Shown in pieces: positions 23,250 to 32,687 of a stretch of DNA of 64,000 nt (positions within the stretch are counted from its first letter, which is position 1; every line of letters starts with the position of its first letter). The translations under genes were made by a program, and so were the position numbers. The stretch lies in the NCBI RefSeq assembly GCF_009911595.1, contig NZ_QWKG01000004.1, forward strand, positions 1 to 64,000. The letters are read 5' to 3'. Below the pieces are notes generated by a model. The model saw nothing but the letters and a program-made list of their open reading frames with translations. It ran no database searches and was not told the origin of the DNA. The DNA is from Colidextribacter sp. OB.20 (lineage in GTDB: Bacteria; Bacillota; Clostridia; Oscillospirales; Oscillospiraceae).

Positions 23250-24506
23250 ATGGGAATGACAATGACGCAGAAAATTTTAGCCAGGCACGCCGGGCTGGAC
23301 AAGGTGGAGGCCGGCCAGCTCATTGAGGCCAGGCTGGACCTGGTGCTGGGCAATGACATCACCGCCCCGGTGGCGATCACCGAGTTTGAGAAGGCGGGGT
23401 TCACCCAGATCTTTGACCGGGACAAAATCGCCATCGTCCTGGACCACTACACCCCCTGCAAGGACATCAAGTCCGCCCAGCTGTGCAAGCAGGCCCGGGA
23501 GTTTGCCCTCAAGCACAAAATCACCAACTTCTTCGACGTGGGCCAGATGGGGGTGGAGCACGCCCTCGTCCCCGAAAAGGGCCTGGCCGCCCCCGGTGAG
23601 ATCATCGTGGGCGCCGACTCTCACACCTGTACCTACGGCGCTCTGGGGGCCTTCTCCACCGGCATCGGCTCCACAGACATGGCCGCGGGTATGGCTACCG
23701 GCCTGCTGTGGTTTAAGGTCCCCTCCGCCATCAAGGTTACATTGAAGGGCAAGCTCCAGCCCCACGTGTCCGGCAAGGACGTAATCCTCCACCTCATCGG
23801 CGAGATCGGGGTGGACGGAGCCCTGTATCAGTCCCTGGAGTTTGCTGGGGAGGGGGTCGCCAGCCTGACCATGGACGACCGCTTTACCATCTCTAATATG
23901 GCCATCGAGGCGGGGGGCAAAAACGGCATCTTCCCCGTGGATGAGAGAACTATGGAGTATATCAACGGCCGGGTGTCCCGCCCCTGCGAGGCCTTCGCCG
24001 CTGACCCGGACGCTGTCTACGAGCGGGAGGTTGTGATTGACCTGGACAGGCTGGAGCCCACCGTGGCCCTGCCCCACCTGCCTGAGAACACCAAGGTAGT
24101 CAGCGAGGTGGCCGGTACTCCCATCAATCAGGTTGTGATTGGCTCCTGCACCAACGGCCGCATCAGCGACCTGCGGGCCGCCGCCGCCATCATGAAGGGC
24201 AAAAAGGTGGCCTCCAACGTGCGGTGTGTGGTCATCCCTGCCACCCAGGCCATCGTTCTCCAGGCCATGGAGGAGGGCCTCATCCAGACCTTCATTGAGG
24301 CGGGCGCGGCGGTGTCCACCCCCACCTGCGGCCCCTGCCTGGGGGGACACATGGGCGTGATGGCCGAGGGGGAACGCACCGTCTCCACCACCAACCGCAA
24401 CTTTGTGGGCCGCATGGGCCACGTGAGCTCTGAGATTATCCTGGCCTCTCCCGCCGTGGCCGCCGCCTCCGCCATCGCCGGCTGCGTGGCTGACCCCAGA
24501 ATGTAG
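23250..24506 (+). CDS. leuC: 3-isopropylmalate dehydratase, large subunit
   Basis: A 418-residue LeuC of the short (prokaryotic/archaeal, HacA-like) type, converting 2-isopropylmalate to 3-isopropylmalate in leucine synthesis with LeuD. Fe-S ligands are Cys300 (GSCTNGR), Cys360 and Cys363 ([10 protein letters not shown]). The motif [15 protein letters not shown] is typical. ATG 23250 follows AAGGAGG at a slightly long 11 bases; an ATG two codons later is an alternative. The TAG stop is supplied by an inserted GTAGGG repeat. First gene of leuC-leuD-unknown-leuB. Confidence 0.95.
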   Translation: MGMTMTQKILARHAGLDKVEAGQLIEARLDLVLGNDITAPVAITEFEKAGFTQIFDRDKIAIVLDHYTPCKDIKSAQLCKQAREFALKHKITNFFDVGQMGVEHALVPEKGLAAPGEIIVGADSHTCTYGALGAFSTGIGSTDMAAGMATGLLWFKVPSAIKVTLKGKLQPHVSGKDVILHLIGEIGVDGALYQSLEFAGEGVASLTMDDRFTISNMAIEAGGKNGIFPVDERTMEYINGRVSRPCEAFAADPDAVYEREVVIDLDRLEPTVALPHLPENTKVVSEVAGTPINQVVIGSCTNGRISDLRAAAAIMKGKKVASNVRCVVIPATQAIVLQAMEEGLIQTFIEAGAAVSTPTCGPCLGGHMGVMAEGERTVSTTNRNFVGRMGHVSSEIILASPAVAAASAIAGCVADPRM

Positions 24507-24594
24507 GGCGCGACGACCCCGGCGCGCCGTTCTCCGGAGGACGGCGTGCCCAGTGGTCACGCCCTACATGTAGGGGCGGATATCATCTGCCCGC
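24503..24594. repeat. Dispersed palindromic GTAGGG repeat
   Basis: A full copy (24503-24567, ends GTAGGGCGCGACGACC and GGTCACGCCCTAC) is followed at once by a partial copy of the 17626 type (24570-24594). It fills the leuC-leuD gap and gives leuC its TAG stop. Confidence 0.85.
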
Positions 24595-24619
24595 ATTTTA
24601 AACAGAAAGGAACAATACC

Positions 24620-25105
24620 ATGAAAGTTTACAAATACGGCGCCAATGTGGACACCGACGTCATCATCCCGGCGCGGCATCTGAACGACCCCTCCCCGGCG
24701 GCTCTGGCCGCCCACTGCATGGAGGACATCGACGCGGACTTCGCCTCCACTGTCCAGGCGGGGGACATCATTGTGGCCGGGCCCAACTTCGGCTGCGGCT
24801 CCAGCCGGGAGCATGCCCCTCTGGCCATCAAATCCTGCGGGGTGAAGTGCGTCATCGCCCCCTCCTTCGCCCGCATCTTCTACCGCAACTCCATTAACAT
24901 TGGCTTCCCCATCGTGGAATGCCCCCAGGCCGCCGAGGAAATCCAGGCAGGAGACCAGGTGGAGGTTGACTTTGCCAGCGGCGTTATCACCGATGTGACC
25001 ACCGGAAAAACCTACAAGGCCGCTCCCTTCCCCGAGTTCATCGACGGCATCATCCAGAGCGGCGGTCTGCTCAACTCCCTGAAGGAGCGGGGGCTGGGGA
25101 GATGA
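24620..25105 (+). CDS. leuD: 3-isopropylmalate dehydratase, small subunit
   Basis: A 161-residue LeuD with all expected motifs: NVDTDVIIPARHL (residues 9-21), the substrate loop NFGCGSSREHAPLAIK and IAPSFARIFYRNSINIG. Pairs with LeuC. Preceded by AGAAAGGAAC. Its stop overlaps the next start (ATGA). It is a useful contrast to the divergent LeuD-like protein at 2120. Confidence 0.95.
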   Translation: MKVYKYGANVDTDVIIPARHLNDPSPAALAAHCMEDIDADFASTVQAGDIIVAGPNFGCGSSREHAPLAIKSCGVKCVIAPSFARIFYRNSINIGFPIVECPQAAEEIQAGDQVEVDFASGVITDVTTGKTYKAAPFPEFIDGIIQSGGLLNSLKERGLGR

Positions 25106-25749
25106 AAACGCCCAAACGAATGCCGCTGACCTTTGAACCAGGGGAGAAGGCAGTTTTTCTGGGGATTGACGAAGCCGCTGTTCGAGCGCACATTGAGCTG
25201 ACGGAGATACCGTTGAGCTGTACCCTGGAGGGGGACGACAAGTCCCTCTGTGCGCAGGTCCGGGATACTGCGGTGCGGGAGGAGCTGAAAGAGCTGTCCT
25301 GCTTTTTCCCGGGTGACGCAGTCACTGTCCAGGCTCTGGTGGGGGCGTTGGAGCCGCTTGGATTTTCCTGTGAGCTCCGCCAGGATTTTCTGGAGGAAAA
25401 CCGGCTGATCCGCCTGCGGTTCCAGAAGATGCAGTCCATCATCATCAGCATGGACTCACGCAAGCTGGAGAACCCGGACCTGGACATCCGCTACAATCTG
25501 CCCGACCGGATTGCGGAGTGGTCCCAGGGGGCGGTCCAGGACAACGGCTATGACTACATTGGCGAGGATGGCTGTGTGTTGGCTGTCTGGCTCAAGACCG
25601 AGGACGCGGAGAGTTGGTGGCCTAAGATTTTGGAGCTTCTGAAAACCGAAAAATTCGAGGACAACGACCTGTCCAAGAGCGCCCTTGTACTGGTATCCGA
25701 AAAGCCCAACGCCGATCTGACCGACTGCCGCCAGGTCTGGCCGGAGTAA
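25102..25749 (+). CDS. Unknown protein inside the leu operon
   Basis: A 215-residue acidic cytoplasmic protein (starts MKTPKRMPLTFEPGEKAVFL, ends DCRQVWPE) with alternating strand and helix character and no membrane span or known motif that I recognise. It overlaps leuD by four bases and precedes leuB by 18 bases, so it is co-translated with leucine biosynthesis genes. A role in the pathway, or simply an inserted passenger, is possible. The fold could resemble small immunity-type proteins, but this is a guess. Confidence 0.75.
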   Translation: MKTPKRMPLTFEPGEKAVFLGIDEAAVRAHIELTEIPLSCTLEGDDKSLCAQVRDTAVREELKELSCFFPGDAVTVQALVGALEPLGFSCELRQDFLEENRLIRLRFQKMQSIIISMDSRKLENPDLDIRYNLPDRIAEWSQGAVQDNGYDYIGEDGCVLAVWLKTEDAESWWPKILELLKTEKFEDNDLSKSALVLVSEKPNADLTDCRQVWPE

Positions 25750-25767
25750 TGATAAGGAGTGAACAGT

Positions 25768-26844
25768 ATGAACTATAAAATTGCCCTCATCAAGGGCGAC
25801 GGCATTGGCCCCGAGGTGGTGGGGGAGGCTGTCAAGGTGATGGACGCCATCGGCGAGAAGTTCGGCCATAAATTTGAGTATGTGGACATCGTCATGGGCG
25901 GCTGTGCCATCGACGCGGTGGGCAAGAGCTACCCCGACGGCACCGCCGAGCAGTGCAAAGCCTGCGACGCCGTCCTGCTGGGGGCGGTGGGCGGACCCAA
26001 GTGGGGCCACGCCTCCGACCCGAACAAGCGGCCCGAAACCGCCCTGCTGTCCATCCGCAAGGACCTGGGGCTGTACGCCAATCTGCGTCCCGCCGCCCTG
26101 CGGCCCGCCCTGGCCGACGCCTGCCCTCTAAAGAAGGAGACCGCCGACCGGGGGATCGACCTGATGATCGTCCGGGAGCTCACCGGGGGGGTCTACTTCG
26201 GCAAGCGGGACCGCTATCAGACCGAGGACCGGGGGGAGGAGGCCAGCGACCTGATGGCCTACTCCGAGAAGGAGATCGAGCGCATTGTCCGCCGGGGCTT
26301 TGAGCTGGCCCGGCTGCGCCGGAAGAAGCTGGCCAGCGTGGACAAGGCCAACGTGCTGGAGACCTCCCGGCTGTGGCGGCAGATCGTGCATAAGCTGGCC
26401 GGGGAGTACCCCGACGTGGCGTGTGAGGACGTGCTGGTGGACAACGCCGCCATGCAGCTGGTAAAGGACCCGGGACAGTTCGACGTGGTGGTCACCGAGA
26501 ATATGTTCGGCGACATCCTCTCCGACGAGGCGTCCATGATTACCGGCTCCATCGGCCTGCTGCCCTCCGCCTCCATCGGCGACACCGCCCCCGGGCTCTA
26601 TGAGCCCATCCACGGCTCCGCCCCCGACATTGCCGGCCAGGACAAGGCCAACCCCATCGCCACCATCCTGTCGGTGGCCATGATGTTCCGTTACTCCTTC
26701 AACCTGCCCGACGAGGCCAAGGCCATCGAGGAGGCGGTGGACGCCGTCCTCAACGAGGGCTGGCGCACCGCCGACATCGCCAAGCCCGGCGAGGAAGCGG
26801 TGGGCACCTTGAGGATGGGTGAATTGATCCGGGAGAAGCTGTGA
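25768..26844 (+). CDS. leuB: 3-isopropylmalate dehydrogenase
   Basis: A 358-residue LeuB, oxidising and decarboxylating 3-isopropylmalate to 2-oxoisocaproate with NAD. Motifs: KGDGIGPEVV near the N terminus, LLGAVGGPKW, RKDLGLYANLRP, IVRELTGGVYFG and NMFGDILSDEASMITGSIG with GLYEPIHGSAPDIAG. ATG 25768 is chosen because AAGGAG lies nine bases before; the GTG at 25759 is too close to it. Last gene of the leu operon before a hairpin. Confidence 0.96.
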   Translation: MNYKIALIKGDGIGPEVVGEAVKVMDAIGEKFGHKFEYVDIVMGGCAIDAVGKSYPDGTAEQCKACDAVLLGAVGGPKWGHASDPNKRPETALLSIRKDLGLYANLRPAALRPALADACPLKKETADRGIDLMIVRELTGGVYFGKRDRYQTEDRGEEASDLMAYSEKEIERIVRRGFELARLRRKKLASVDKANVLETSRLWRQIVHKLAGEYPDVACEDVLVDNAAMQLVKDPGQFDVVVTENMFGDILSDEASMITGSIGLLPSASIGDTAPGLYEPIHGSAPDIAGQDKANPIATILSVAMMFRYSFNLPDEAKAIEEAVDAVLNEGWRTADIAKPGEEAVGTLRMGELIREKL

Positions 26845-26851
26845 TTATTTC

Positions 26852-26878
26852 GGCACGGCGGTTATAGGCCGCCGTGCC
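26852..26878 (+). terminator. Hairpin after leuB
   Basis: A perfect 10-bp stem (GGCACGGCGG / CCGCCGTGCC) with a seven-base loop, followed by ATATTTG, a weak T tail. Probably ends the leu operon. Confidence 0.7.
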
Positions 26879-26904
26879 ATATTTGTTGCAAGAAGGAGGA
26901 CCGT

Positions 26905-27318
26905 ATGGAAAAAAGTGAATGGGTCATAGATGTAGTAAGAAAACTGGAGCGGATTTATCACGCAAAATGTGGACGATGTGGAAAGCGGCTTGTATATACC
27001 GTGGCGACCGCCGACACAGATATGGTCCCGATCTATTGCGGCAGTGCCTATGACCTGGAAAATAAAGTGCTTGCGGTTGCTGAGCTGACCAGAGACGAAT
27101 ATGATTATGGGTGTGAAGGCCGTCTGCCTGAGCGGATGGCGCAGATTTTTGGAGGCCATTTTGTCTATTTGAACTACAGTTCAAAATGCCCGTTTTGCGG
27201 AGACGACCTGAAAGAGAGGAACACTGTTTCCTGGGATGCCTATTTGGGCGGAGAAGGAAAAGCGTTTATCGTGTTTTATGATGAACATGATCAACAGAAC
27301 GTGAAAGAAATTTTATAA
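26905..27318 (+). CDS. Unknown protein with two CxxC motifs
   Basis: A 137-residue soluble protein with two well-separated CxxC pairs, CGRC (residues about 23-26) and CPFC (about 95-98), a zinc-ribbon-like arrangement. The rest is mixed alpha/beta and acidic. Start after AAGGAGG. Codon use is more AT-rich than that of its neighbours leuB and purB, which suggests later arrival. Not assigned to a family. Confidence 0.7.
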   Translation: MEKSEWVIDVVRKLERIYHAKCGRCGKRLVYTVATADTDMVPIYCGSAYDLENKVLAVAELTRDEYDYGCEGRLPERMAQIFGGHFVYLNYSSKCPFCGDDLKERNTVSWDAYLGGEGKAFIVFYDEHDQQNVKEIL

Positions 27319-27420
27319 AGGCTTCCTTAAACTTTTGTGAAAATTTTCCGCAAGGGTAGCAAAGAGGGGAGAAATGCGTTATAATGAATTAAAAATACGG
27401 AAAGATGAGAGGTCGATATT

Positions 27421-28857
27421 ATGTCAACTAACCGCTATGAGAGTCCCCTGTCCTCCCGCTACGCCAGCGACGAGATGCAGTACATCTTCTCCCCGGACAA
27501 GAAATTCTCCACATGGCGGCGGCTGTGGGTGGCTCTGGCCCGGGCGGAGATGGAGCTGGGCCTGCCCGTCACCCAGGAGCAGGTGGAGGAGCTGGAGGCC
27601 CATATTACCGACATCGACTATGAGAAGGCCGCCCAGTGGGAGAAGAAGCTGCGCCACGACGTGATGGCCCACGTCCACACCTACGGAGAGCTGTGCCCCA
27701 AGGCCATGCCCATCATCCACCTGGGGGCCACCAGCTGCTATGTGGGGGACAATACTGATGTGATTCTCATGCGGGAGGGGCTGGAGCTGGTCCGGGACAA
27801 GATTGTCCGGGTGCTGGCCCACCTGGAAAAATTTTCCCGTGAGTATAAGGCCCTGCCCACCCTCGGATTTACGCACTTTCAGGCCGCTCAGCTGGTGACC
27901 GTGGGTAAGCGGGCCACCCTGTGGATGAACGAGCTGCTGATGGACCTGCAGGAGATTGAGCACCGCATCTCCACCCTGGCCCTGCTGGGCTCCAAGGGGA
28001 CCACCGGCACCCAGGCCTCCTTCCTGGAGCTCTTCGAGGGGGACCACGAGAAGGTGCGCCTGCTGGAGGAGAAGATTGCCGGAGAGATGGGCTTTACAGC
28101 CGTCGTCCCGGTCAGCGGACAGACCTACTCCCGAAAGCTGGACTACAACGTGGTGTCCACCCTGGCCGGGGTGGCCCAGTCCGCCAGCAAGTTTGCCACC
28201 GACCTGCGTCTGTTGTGCCACCTGAAGGAGGTGGAGGAGCCCTTTGAGAAAAATCAGATCGGCTCCTCGGCCATGCCCTATAAGCGCAATCCCATGCGCT
28301 GCGAGCGTATCTGCTCCCTGGCCCGGTATGTGATTGTGGACGTGGGCAACCCCGCCGTCACTACCGCCACCCAGTGGTTTGAGCGCACCCTGGACGACTC
28401 GGCCAACAAGCGGCTCAGCGTTCCCGAGGCCTTCCTGGCGGTGGATGCCATCCTGAACATCTGGGCCAATGTGGCCTCCGGCCTGGTGGTCCACCCCAAG
28501 GTGATTGAAAAGCACGTCCTGGAGGAGCTGCCCTTCATGGCCAGCGAGAACATCATGATGGACGCGGTCAAGCGGGGGGGCGACCGGCAGGAGCTCCACG
28601 AGCGCATCCGGGTGCTGTCCCAGGAGGCGGGCTACAACGTGAAGGAGCTGGGCCTGTCCAACAACCTGATCGACCTGATGGCCGCCGACCCGGCCTTCGG
28701 CATGACGAGGGAGGAGCTGTCCGCCCATCTGGACCCCGGCGCCTATATTGGCCGGTGTCCGGAGCAGGTAGAGGAGTTCCTGCTCTGGAAAATCGCCCCC
28801 GTGCTGAAAAAGTATGCGGGGGCGCTGGGCGGAAAAGAGACGGAGCTGACGGTGTAA
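27421..28857 (+). CDS. purB: Adenylosuccinate lyase
   Basis: A 478-residue PurB, catalysing two steps of purine synthesis (SAICAR to AICAR and adenylosuccinate to AMP, both releasing fumarate). The fumarase/aspartase signature GSSAMPYKRNPMR is present, with HLGATS and TTGTQASF motifs. Length matches the longer, eukaryote-like form. A TATAAT at 27380-27385 with only a weak -35 may be its promoter. No purine riboswitch is visible in the short leader. Start after AGATGAGAGG. Confidence 0.95.
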   Translation: MSTNRYESPLSSRYASDEMQYIFSPDKKFSTWRRLWVALARAEMELGLPVTQEQVEELEAHITDIDYEKAAQWEKKLRHDVMAHVHTYGELCPKAMPIIHLGATSCYVGDNTDVILMREGLELVRDKIVRVLAHLEKFSREYKALPTLGFTHFQAAQLVTVGKRATLWMNELLMDLQEIEHRISTLALLGSKGTTGTQASFLELFEGDHEKVRLLEEKIAGEMGFTAVVPVSGQTYSRKLDYNVVSTLAGVAQSASKFATDLRLLCHLKEVEEPFEKNQIGSSAMPYKRNPMRCERICSLARYVIVDVGNPAVTTATQWFERTLDDSANKRLSVPEAFLAVDAILNIWANVASGLVVHPKVIEKHVLEELPFMASENIMMDAVKRGGDRQELHERIRVLSQEAGYNVKELGLSNNLIDLMAADPAFGMTREELSAHLDPGAYIGRCPEQVEEFLLWKIAPVLKKYAGALGGKETELTV

Positions 28858-28896
28858 CGCCCGGAGGATTTTAAAAAGAGGTAGGGGAGTGGAGCT

Positions 28897-30162
28897 ATGA
28901 AACGAGAGGACCGGCACCCGTATCTGGCCGCCGGGCTGACCGCCTTCGCGGTAATTGCGGCGTCTCTGCTGCTGTTTTTTCTGCTGTTCCATTTGAAAAC
29001 GGTAACCGCATTTCTGAATACCATCGGGGGTATTCTGCGGCCCATCTTTATGGGCGCGGTGATCGCCTTCCTGCTGCTGCCCATCCATCGGACGATCCTG
29101 ACATTCCTCCTGGCCATTACCCCGGACAAGCGGATGGAGGAGCGAAACAGCCACGCCTTTCTCAGCTTTGTGGCTATCGTCCTCAGCCTGCTGCTGGCGC
29201 TGTTCCTCATCTATCTGCTGCTGGCTATGGTGGTCCCCCAGGTATATGAGAGCGTGGTGGGCCTTGTCCAGGCCATCCCTGACTATATTGAGGTGGTCCA
29301 GGGCTGGCTCCAGACCTACTTCGAGGACAACCCGGAGATCCAGTCCGCGGTGATGTCCATCTACAACTCCTCCGCCGCCTCGCTGGAGCAGTGGCTGAAC
29401 TCCGACATCCTGCCCAATCTGGAGTCGGCCACCTCTGCGCTGGAGTGGCTGCGCAAGGACATCGTGCCTAACCTCACTGGCGTGGTGGCTGGGGTGTCTG
29501 GTGTGGTGGTGGGCTTTCTGGTGCTGGTGAAGGACCTGCTGATTGCTGTAATTGTATCCGTCTATCTTCTGGCCCGCAAGGACACCTTTGCCGCCCAGAG
29601 CAAGAAGATTGTCTACAGCATTTTCCCTACCAGCTTTGCCGACCTGGTTGTGGAGGAGGTCCGGAGCGCCTATAAAATCATGAGCGGCTTTATCAATGGC
29701 AAGCTGCTGGACTCCCTGATTATCGGTATTCTCTGCCTGGTCTGCTGCAACATTTTCAAATTCCCATACCCAGCCTTGATTTCTGTGGTGATTGGCGTGA
29801 CCAACATTATTCCCTTCTTTGGCCCCTTCATCGGAGCGATTCCCTGTGGGCTGCTGATTTTCCTGATCAGCCCGCTCCAGGCCGTCTACTTCGCCATCTT
29901 TATTCTGGTCCTCCAGCAATTTGACGGCAATATCCTGGGACCCAAAATCCTGGGAGACTCCACCGGATTGGCCTCCTTCTGGGTACTGTTTTCCATCCTG
30001 TTGTTTGGAGGACTGTTCGGCTTTGGCGGCATGGTGCTGGGGGTCCCCGTCTTTGCCATGATCTACAGCATCATCAGGCGTATGGTGGCCCGCGGCCTGC
30101 ACTCCAGGGGTCTGCCAGTAGAAACAAAGAAATATATGGGAAAGACAGGGCCGATGGCCTGA
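28897..30162 (+). CDS. AI-2E-family transporter (PerM-like)
   Basis: A 421-residue membrane protein of the AI-2E/PerM family. Two hydrophobic spans lie near each of residues 10-60, one pair at 85-110, and a C-terminal bundle spans 200-400, with the family stretch FPYPALISVVIGVTNIIPFF and LQQFDGNILGPKILG. Despite the family name, most members are not shown to move autoinducer 2, and some work as Na+/H+ antiporters. Start after GGGGAGTGGAG. Same strand as purB, 39 bases downstream. Confidence 0.9.
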   Translation: MKREDRHPYLAAGLTAFAVIAASLLLFFLLFHLKTVTAFLNTIGGILRPIFMGAVIAFLLLPIHRTILTFLLAITPDKRMEERNSHAFLSFVAIVLSLLLALFLIYLLLAMVVPQVYESVVGLVQAIPDYIEVVQGWLQTYFEDNPEIQSAVMSIYNSSAASLEQWLNSDILPNLESATSALEWLRKDIVPNLTGVVAGVSGVVVGFLVLVKDLLIAVIVSVYLLARKDTFAAQSKKIVYSIFPTSFADLVVEEVRSAYKIMSGFINGKLLDSLIIGILCLVCCNIFKFPYPALISVVIGVTNIIPFFGPFIGAIPCGLLIFLISPLQAVYFAIFILVLQQFDGNILGPKILGDSTGLASFWVLFSILLFGGLFGFGGMVLGVPVFAMIYSIIRRMVARGLHSRGLPVETKKYMGKTGPMA

Positions 30163-30168
30163 AAGCAT

Positions 30169-30203
30169 AAAACACCTCCGTCCTGTGGGACGGAGGTGTT
30201 TTT
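30169..30203. terminator. Bidirectional terminator
   Basis: A 15-bp perfect stem (AAAACACCTCCGTCC / GGACGGAGGTGTTTT) with a four-base loop between converging genes. Both strands end in a T run. Confidence 0.92.
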
Positions 30204-31069
30204 CAGCTGAATCGCCCGCAGCGAATTTTCCACGCGTCAGGCTTGAAGTACATGGGCTTGTCCAGCTGAGCCAGGATGGGCTGGAACCATATGTTCAGGG
30301 CGCGCAGGCGGGCCAGCAGCTCCTCCTCATCCGGTTCCTCCAGGGCCTTGCCGTCCAGTATGTGGACGGCCTGCTTTCCGCCGTCCATGGGGAGAAGGGT
30401 GATGCTGCTATTTTTGGGGAGGGAGGACAGAGGAGCAGTAAGCTCCTCGCTCAGGACCTGGATCAGGTTGGGGCACTGAATGGTGCGGTCGCTTCTTCTG
30501 AAATACCACTCGGTGTCGTAGCTGTTGACCAGGGGCAAGTCCCGCAGGGTACGGATGGCCGGAGGGGAGAAATGGAATGGATTGACAGCCAGCTCATATC
30601 CGGCGCTGGCGTACTGTACGTCCAGCATTTGATTTACATAAAACAAAAAGTCCCAAACTTCCCTCCAGGGGACAGAGCGGCTGAACTGGAGATAAATCTT
30701 GCTGGAGGCCTTGACCCAGCGCTTGAAATTGTACAGGGCCAGAAAGCAGTGGACGGTCTGCAAATGCTCGCCATCGCAGTTGGACAGGGAGAGAACCCCC
30801 GACCCGTCCTGAGACGGTGTGGATGCAAACTGGCCGTCAAACTCTCTGTGGAAGATTTTCTGCCAGCTGCCCCGGATATTCCGAAAGCCGGAGGGGCAGC
30901 TCCTTCCTGGGTAGGCGTCCAGACGTCCGGAGCGCTTTTTGGTAAAGGTCTCTCCGGTCATGGACAGAAACCGGGACAGAACCTCCTCCACTGTATCCAC
31001 CTTTTCCGGCGTAAACCAGTCGGCGAGATAGAGGATGATTCCCTTCTGAATGCCGTATTTGGGCTCCAC
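30203..31069 (-). CDS. Unknown protein, possibly DUF3396-like
   Basis: A 288-residue soluble protein, last gene of a four-gene minus operon. Start placed at GTG 31069 (AGGGAG just before). Some features recall DUF3396 (type VI immunity) proteins: a central strand-rich region with SSKIYLQFSRSVPWREVW, YASAGYELAVNP, and a late segment IQCPNLIQVLSEELTAPL. I would call that a weak resemblance. The gene is 14 bases downstream of another unknown gene and may work with it. Confidence 0.6.
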   Translation of the reverse strand: MEPKYGIQKGIILYLADWFTPEKVDTVEEVLSRFLSMTGETFTKKRSGRLDAYPGRSCPSGFRNIRGSWQKIFHREFDGQFASTPSQDGSGVLSLSNCDGEHLQTVHCFLALYNFKRWVKASSKIYLQFSRSVPWREVWDFLFYVNQMLDVQYASAGYELAVNPFHFSPPAIRTLRDLPLVNSYDTEWYFRRSDRTIQCPNLIQVLSEELTAPLSSLPKNSSITLLPMDGGKQAVHILDGKALEEPDEEELLARLRALNIWFQPILAQLDKPMYFKPDAWKIRCGRFS

Positions 31070-31083
31070 AGTGTGCTCCCTCC

Positions 31084-32220
31084 TCACCGTGCCGGGGTCT
31101 CGTCGGGGATATTCCACCCCTCCAGCAGCTCGCCCCACTCCTTCCGCCACACGTGGACGGGGTAATCCTCTCCGTCAATGCGGAAACGGGGATCGTTCAG
31201 GTTCAAAATCAGCTCATGCCGTCGCAGATAGAGCCTGGGGCTGAGGTAGAAAGGTCCATAGTGGGGCTCCGCGATGGAGTGAAATTGCGCCTTGACCGCT
31301 TCTGCCAGGGACAAATAGAGGGTATTGCCATAGAGGCTCTGGAAGTGGTTGATCTGGGTGATGTCAATAATTCGATTGCTCCCATTCCAGCGCCCGCCAA
31401 GGCTGGCGAAATTCAAAAAGGTCCGGGTGTCCTGGTCGTAGAGGACCAGTCGTTTGATCTGCCGCCACGCAGGGCCAAGGGAGAGCAGCTGCTCCGGGTC
31501 GTTCAGGGGTCCGGTCCGGGAGGCAGGGTGCTCCAGATAAAGAAGCGAATCATACTTCTGAGACAACTGATGAAACAGCTCCAGCAAATCCTTCTTCTCC
31601 GCGAAAAAAGAGAATATGCGCTGATCGTTGGGGAGGCGGGGGAGCTGTTCCAGCAGGGTCTTGTCCTCCGGGACCAGGCAGTTTAGAGGGACCACCTGGT
31701 CCCGTTCGTCCAGCCGCCAGGGGCCGGCGACCATGCCAAAGGTGCCGCAGAAAAACAGATAGTCCCGCCGGTGCTCCCAGACCGAGGGGGACAGCCAGCC
31801 GTGGCCTGCCTTTTTGAAGTGGAACTGCCTCTGAAAGCAGCTGCGCAGAGTGCGGAATAAGGTCTGGTCCTTTTCGAATTTGTATTCCGATTCCAGGACC
31901 AGGCTGCCCTCGCAAAGAGCCAGTCCGCCGGTGATCTCCCCCGGCGGGCCGCTGTAGTCCAGAATGATAGGGAAGGCGCAGCCCCGCTCCGGGTCGCCGC
32001 CAGGAGCGGGGTAGACCAGCAGGTGGTGGGGCCACAGGGAGTATCGGCCGAAATTGTGGATGTCCCGGCAGGAGCACAGCGGCTCCCGCAGCAAATTGTC
32101 CAAGGTGGGCAGATAGGAGAGATTCTGGTCCAGCCAGGAGTATTCCATGGGCTGAAGCTTTTCCGCGGCGGAGAAGACCGCCCGCAACTCCTCCGGCGTA
32201 CAATAAAACCGGAACCTCAT
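31084..32220 (-). CDS. Unknown large cytoplasmic protein
   Basis: A 378-residue protein (starts MRFRFYCTPEELRAVFSAAE). No membrane span, signal or catalytic motif recognised. It is rich in aromatic residues (many Phe, Tyr, Trp) and has several LxxL-type helices. ATG 32220 overlaps the upstream stop, so a longer frame is not used. It is followed by the DUF3396-like gene, and both were likely added together to the conserved DUF4364/NimA-like pair. Function unknown. Confidence 0.65.
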   Translation of the reverse strand: MRFRFYCTPEELRAVFSAAEKLQPMEYSWLDQNLSYLPTLDNLLREPLCSCRDIHNFGRYSLWPHHLLVYPAPGGDPERGCAFPIILDYSGPPGEITGGLALCEGSLVLESEYKFEKDQTLFRTLRSCFQRQFHFKKAGHGWLSPSVWEHRRDYLFFCGTFGMVAGPWRLDERDQVVPLNCLVPEDKTLLEQLPRLPNDQRIFSFFAEKKDLLELFHQLSQKYDSLLYLEHPASRTGPLNDPEQLLSLGPAWRQIKRLVLYDQDTRTFLNFASLGGRWNGSNRIIDITQINHFQSLYGNTLYLSLAEAVKAQFHSIAEPHYGPFYLSPRLYLRRHELILNLNDPRFRIDGEDYPVHVWRKEWGELLEGWNIPDETPAR

Positions 32221-32687
32221 TTTTCCAGCTTGGCCTTGCCGGTGATTTCCGCTATATGGATTTTCCATATGGCGGTGATGGCCAGGCTCGTTTTCACAGC
32301 CGCCTCGAAGCTGTCCATATGCTCCGGGGTCAGCTTTTGGCACAGGGCCCGGAGGGCGGCAGTTTTTTCTTCGGGGTCGGTCACCTCGCTGGCTGTTCCG
32401 GTGACAATGACGGACTGGAAATAGGTAGTGTACACAGCGGGCGGGACAAGAGCGGGGCGGTCCTCTCCCACAAAGGTGACGCACACCTGGGGGGAGAGGC
32501 GCAGCAGGCCTGTTTTCCGCCCCTCCCGGGCGCAGTGGAAGTAGAGCTCGTCCCCCACCCGGACAAAGGACAGGGGCAGGCAGTAGGGAACTGCCTCGCC
32601 GGTGGTGAGGGCCATAACTCCGTGGGTGCAGCGGTCGATGAGGGCCAGGGAAAACGCACGGTCCTGAGCACGATCAATTCTTCTCAT
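32217..32687 (-). CDS. NimA-like FMN-binding split-barrel protein
   Basis: A 156-residue protein of the pyridoxamine 5'-phosphate oxidase-like FMN-binding split barrel, close to NimA-type proteins that can reduce nitroimidazoles or other flavin substrates. Markers are MRRIDRAQDRAFSLALIDRC, PYCLPLSFVRVGDELYFHCA and GRKTGLLRLSPQVCVTF. The start follows AGGAGG and overlaps the DUF4364 stop by 14 bases. Activity is inferred from family only; resistance to metronidazole should not be assumed. Confidence 0.85.
   Translation of the reverse strand: MRRIDRAQDRAFSLALIDRCTHGVMALTTGEAVPYCLPLSFVRVGDELYFHCAREGRKTGLLRLSPQVCVTFVGEDRPALVPPAVYTTYFQSVIVTGTASEVTDPEEKTAALRALCQKLTPEHMDSFEAAVKTSLAITAIWKIHIAEITGKAKLEK

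Noticed and set aside
27424-30168. A 914-codon open frame on the minus strand across purB and the AI-2E gene
   Set aside because: It is antisense to two well-supported genes, is His/Gln-rich in the way of shadow frames in GC-rich DNA, and has no domain.
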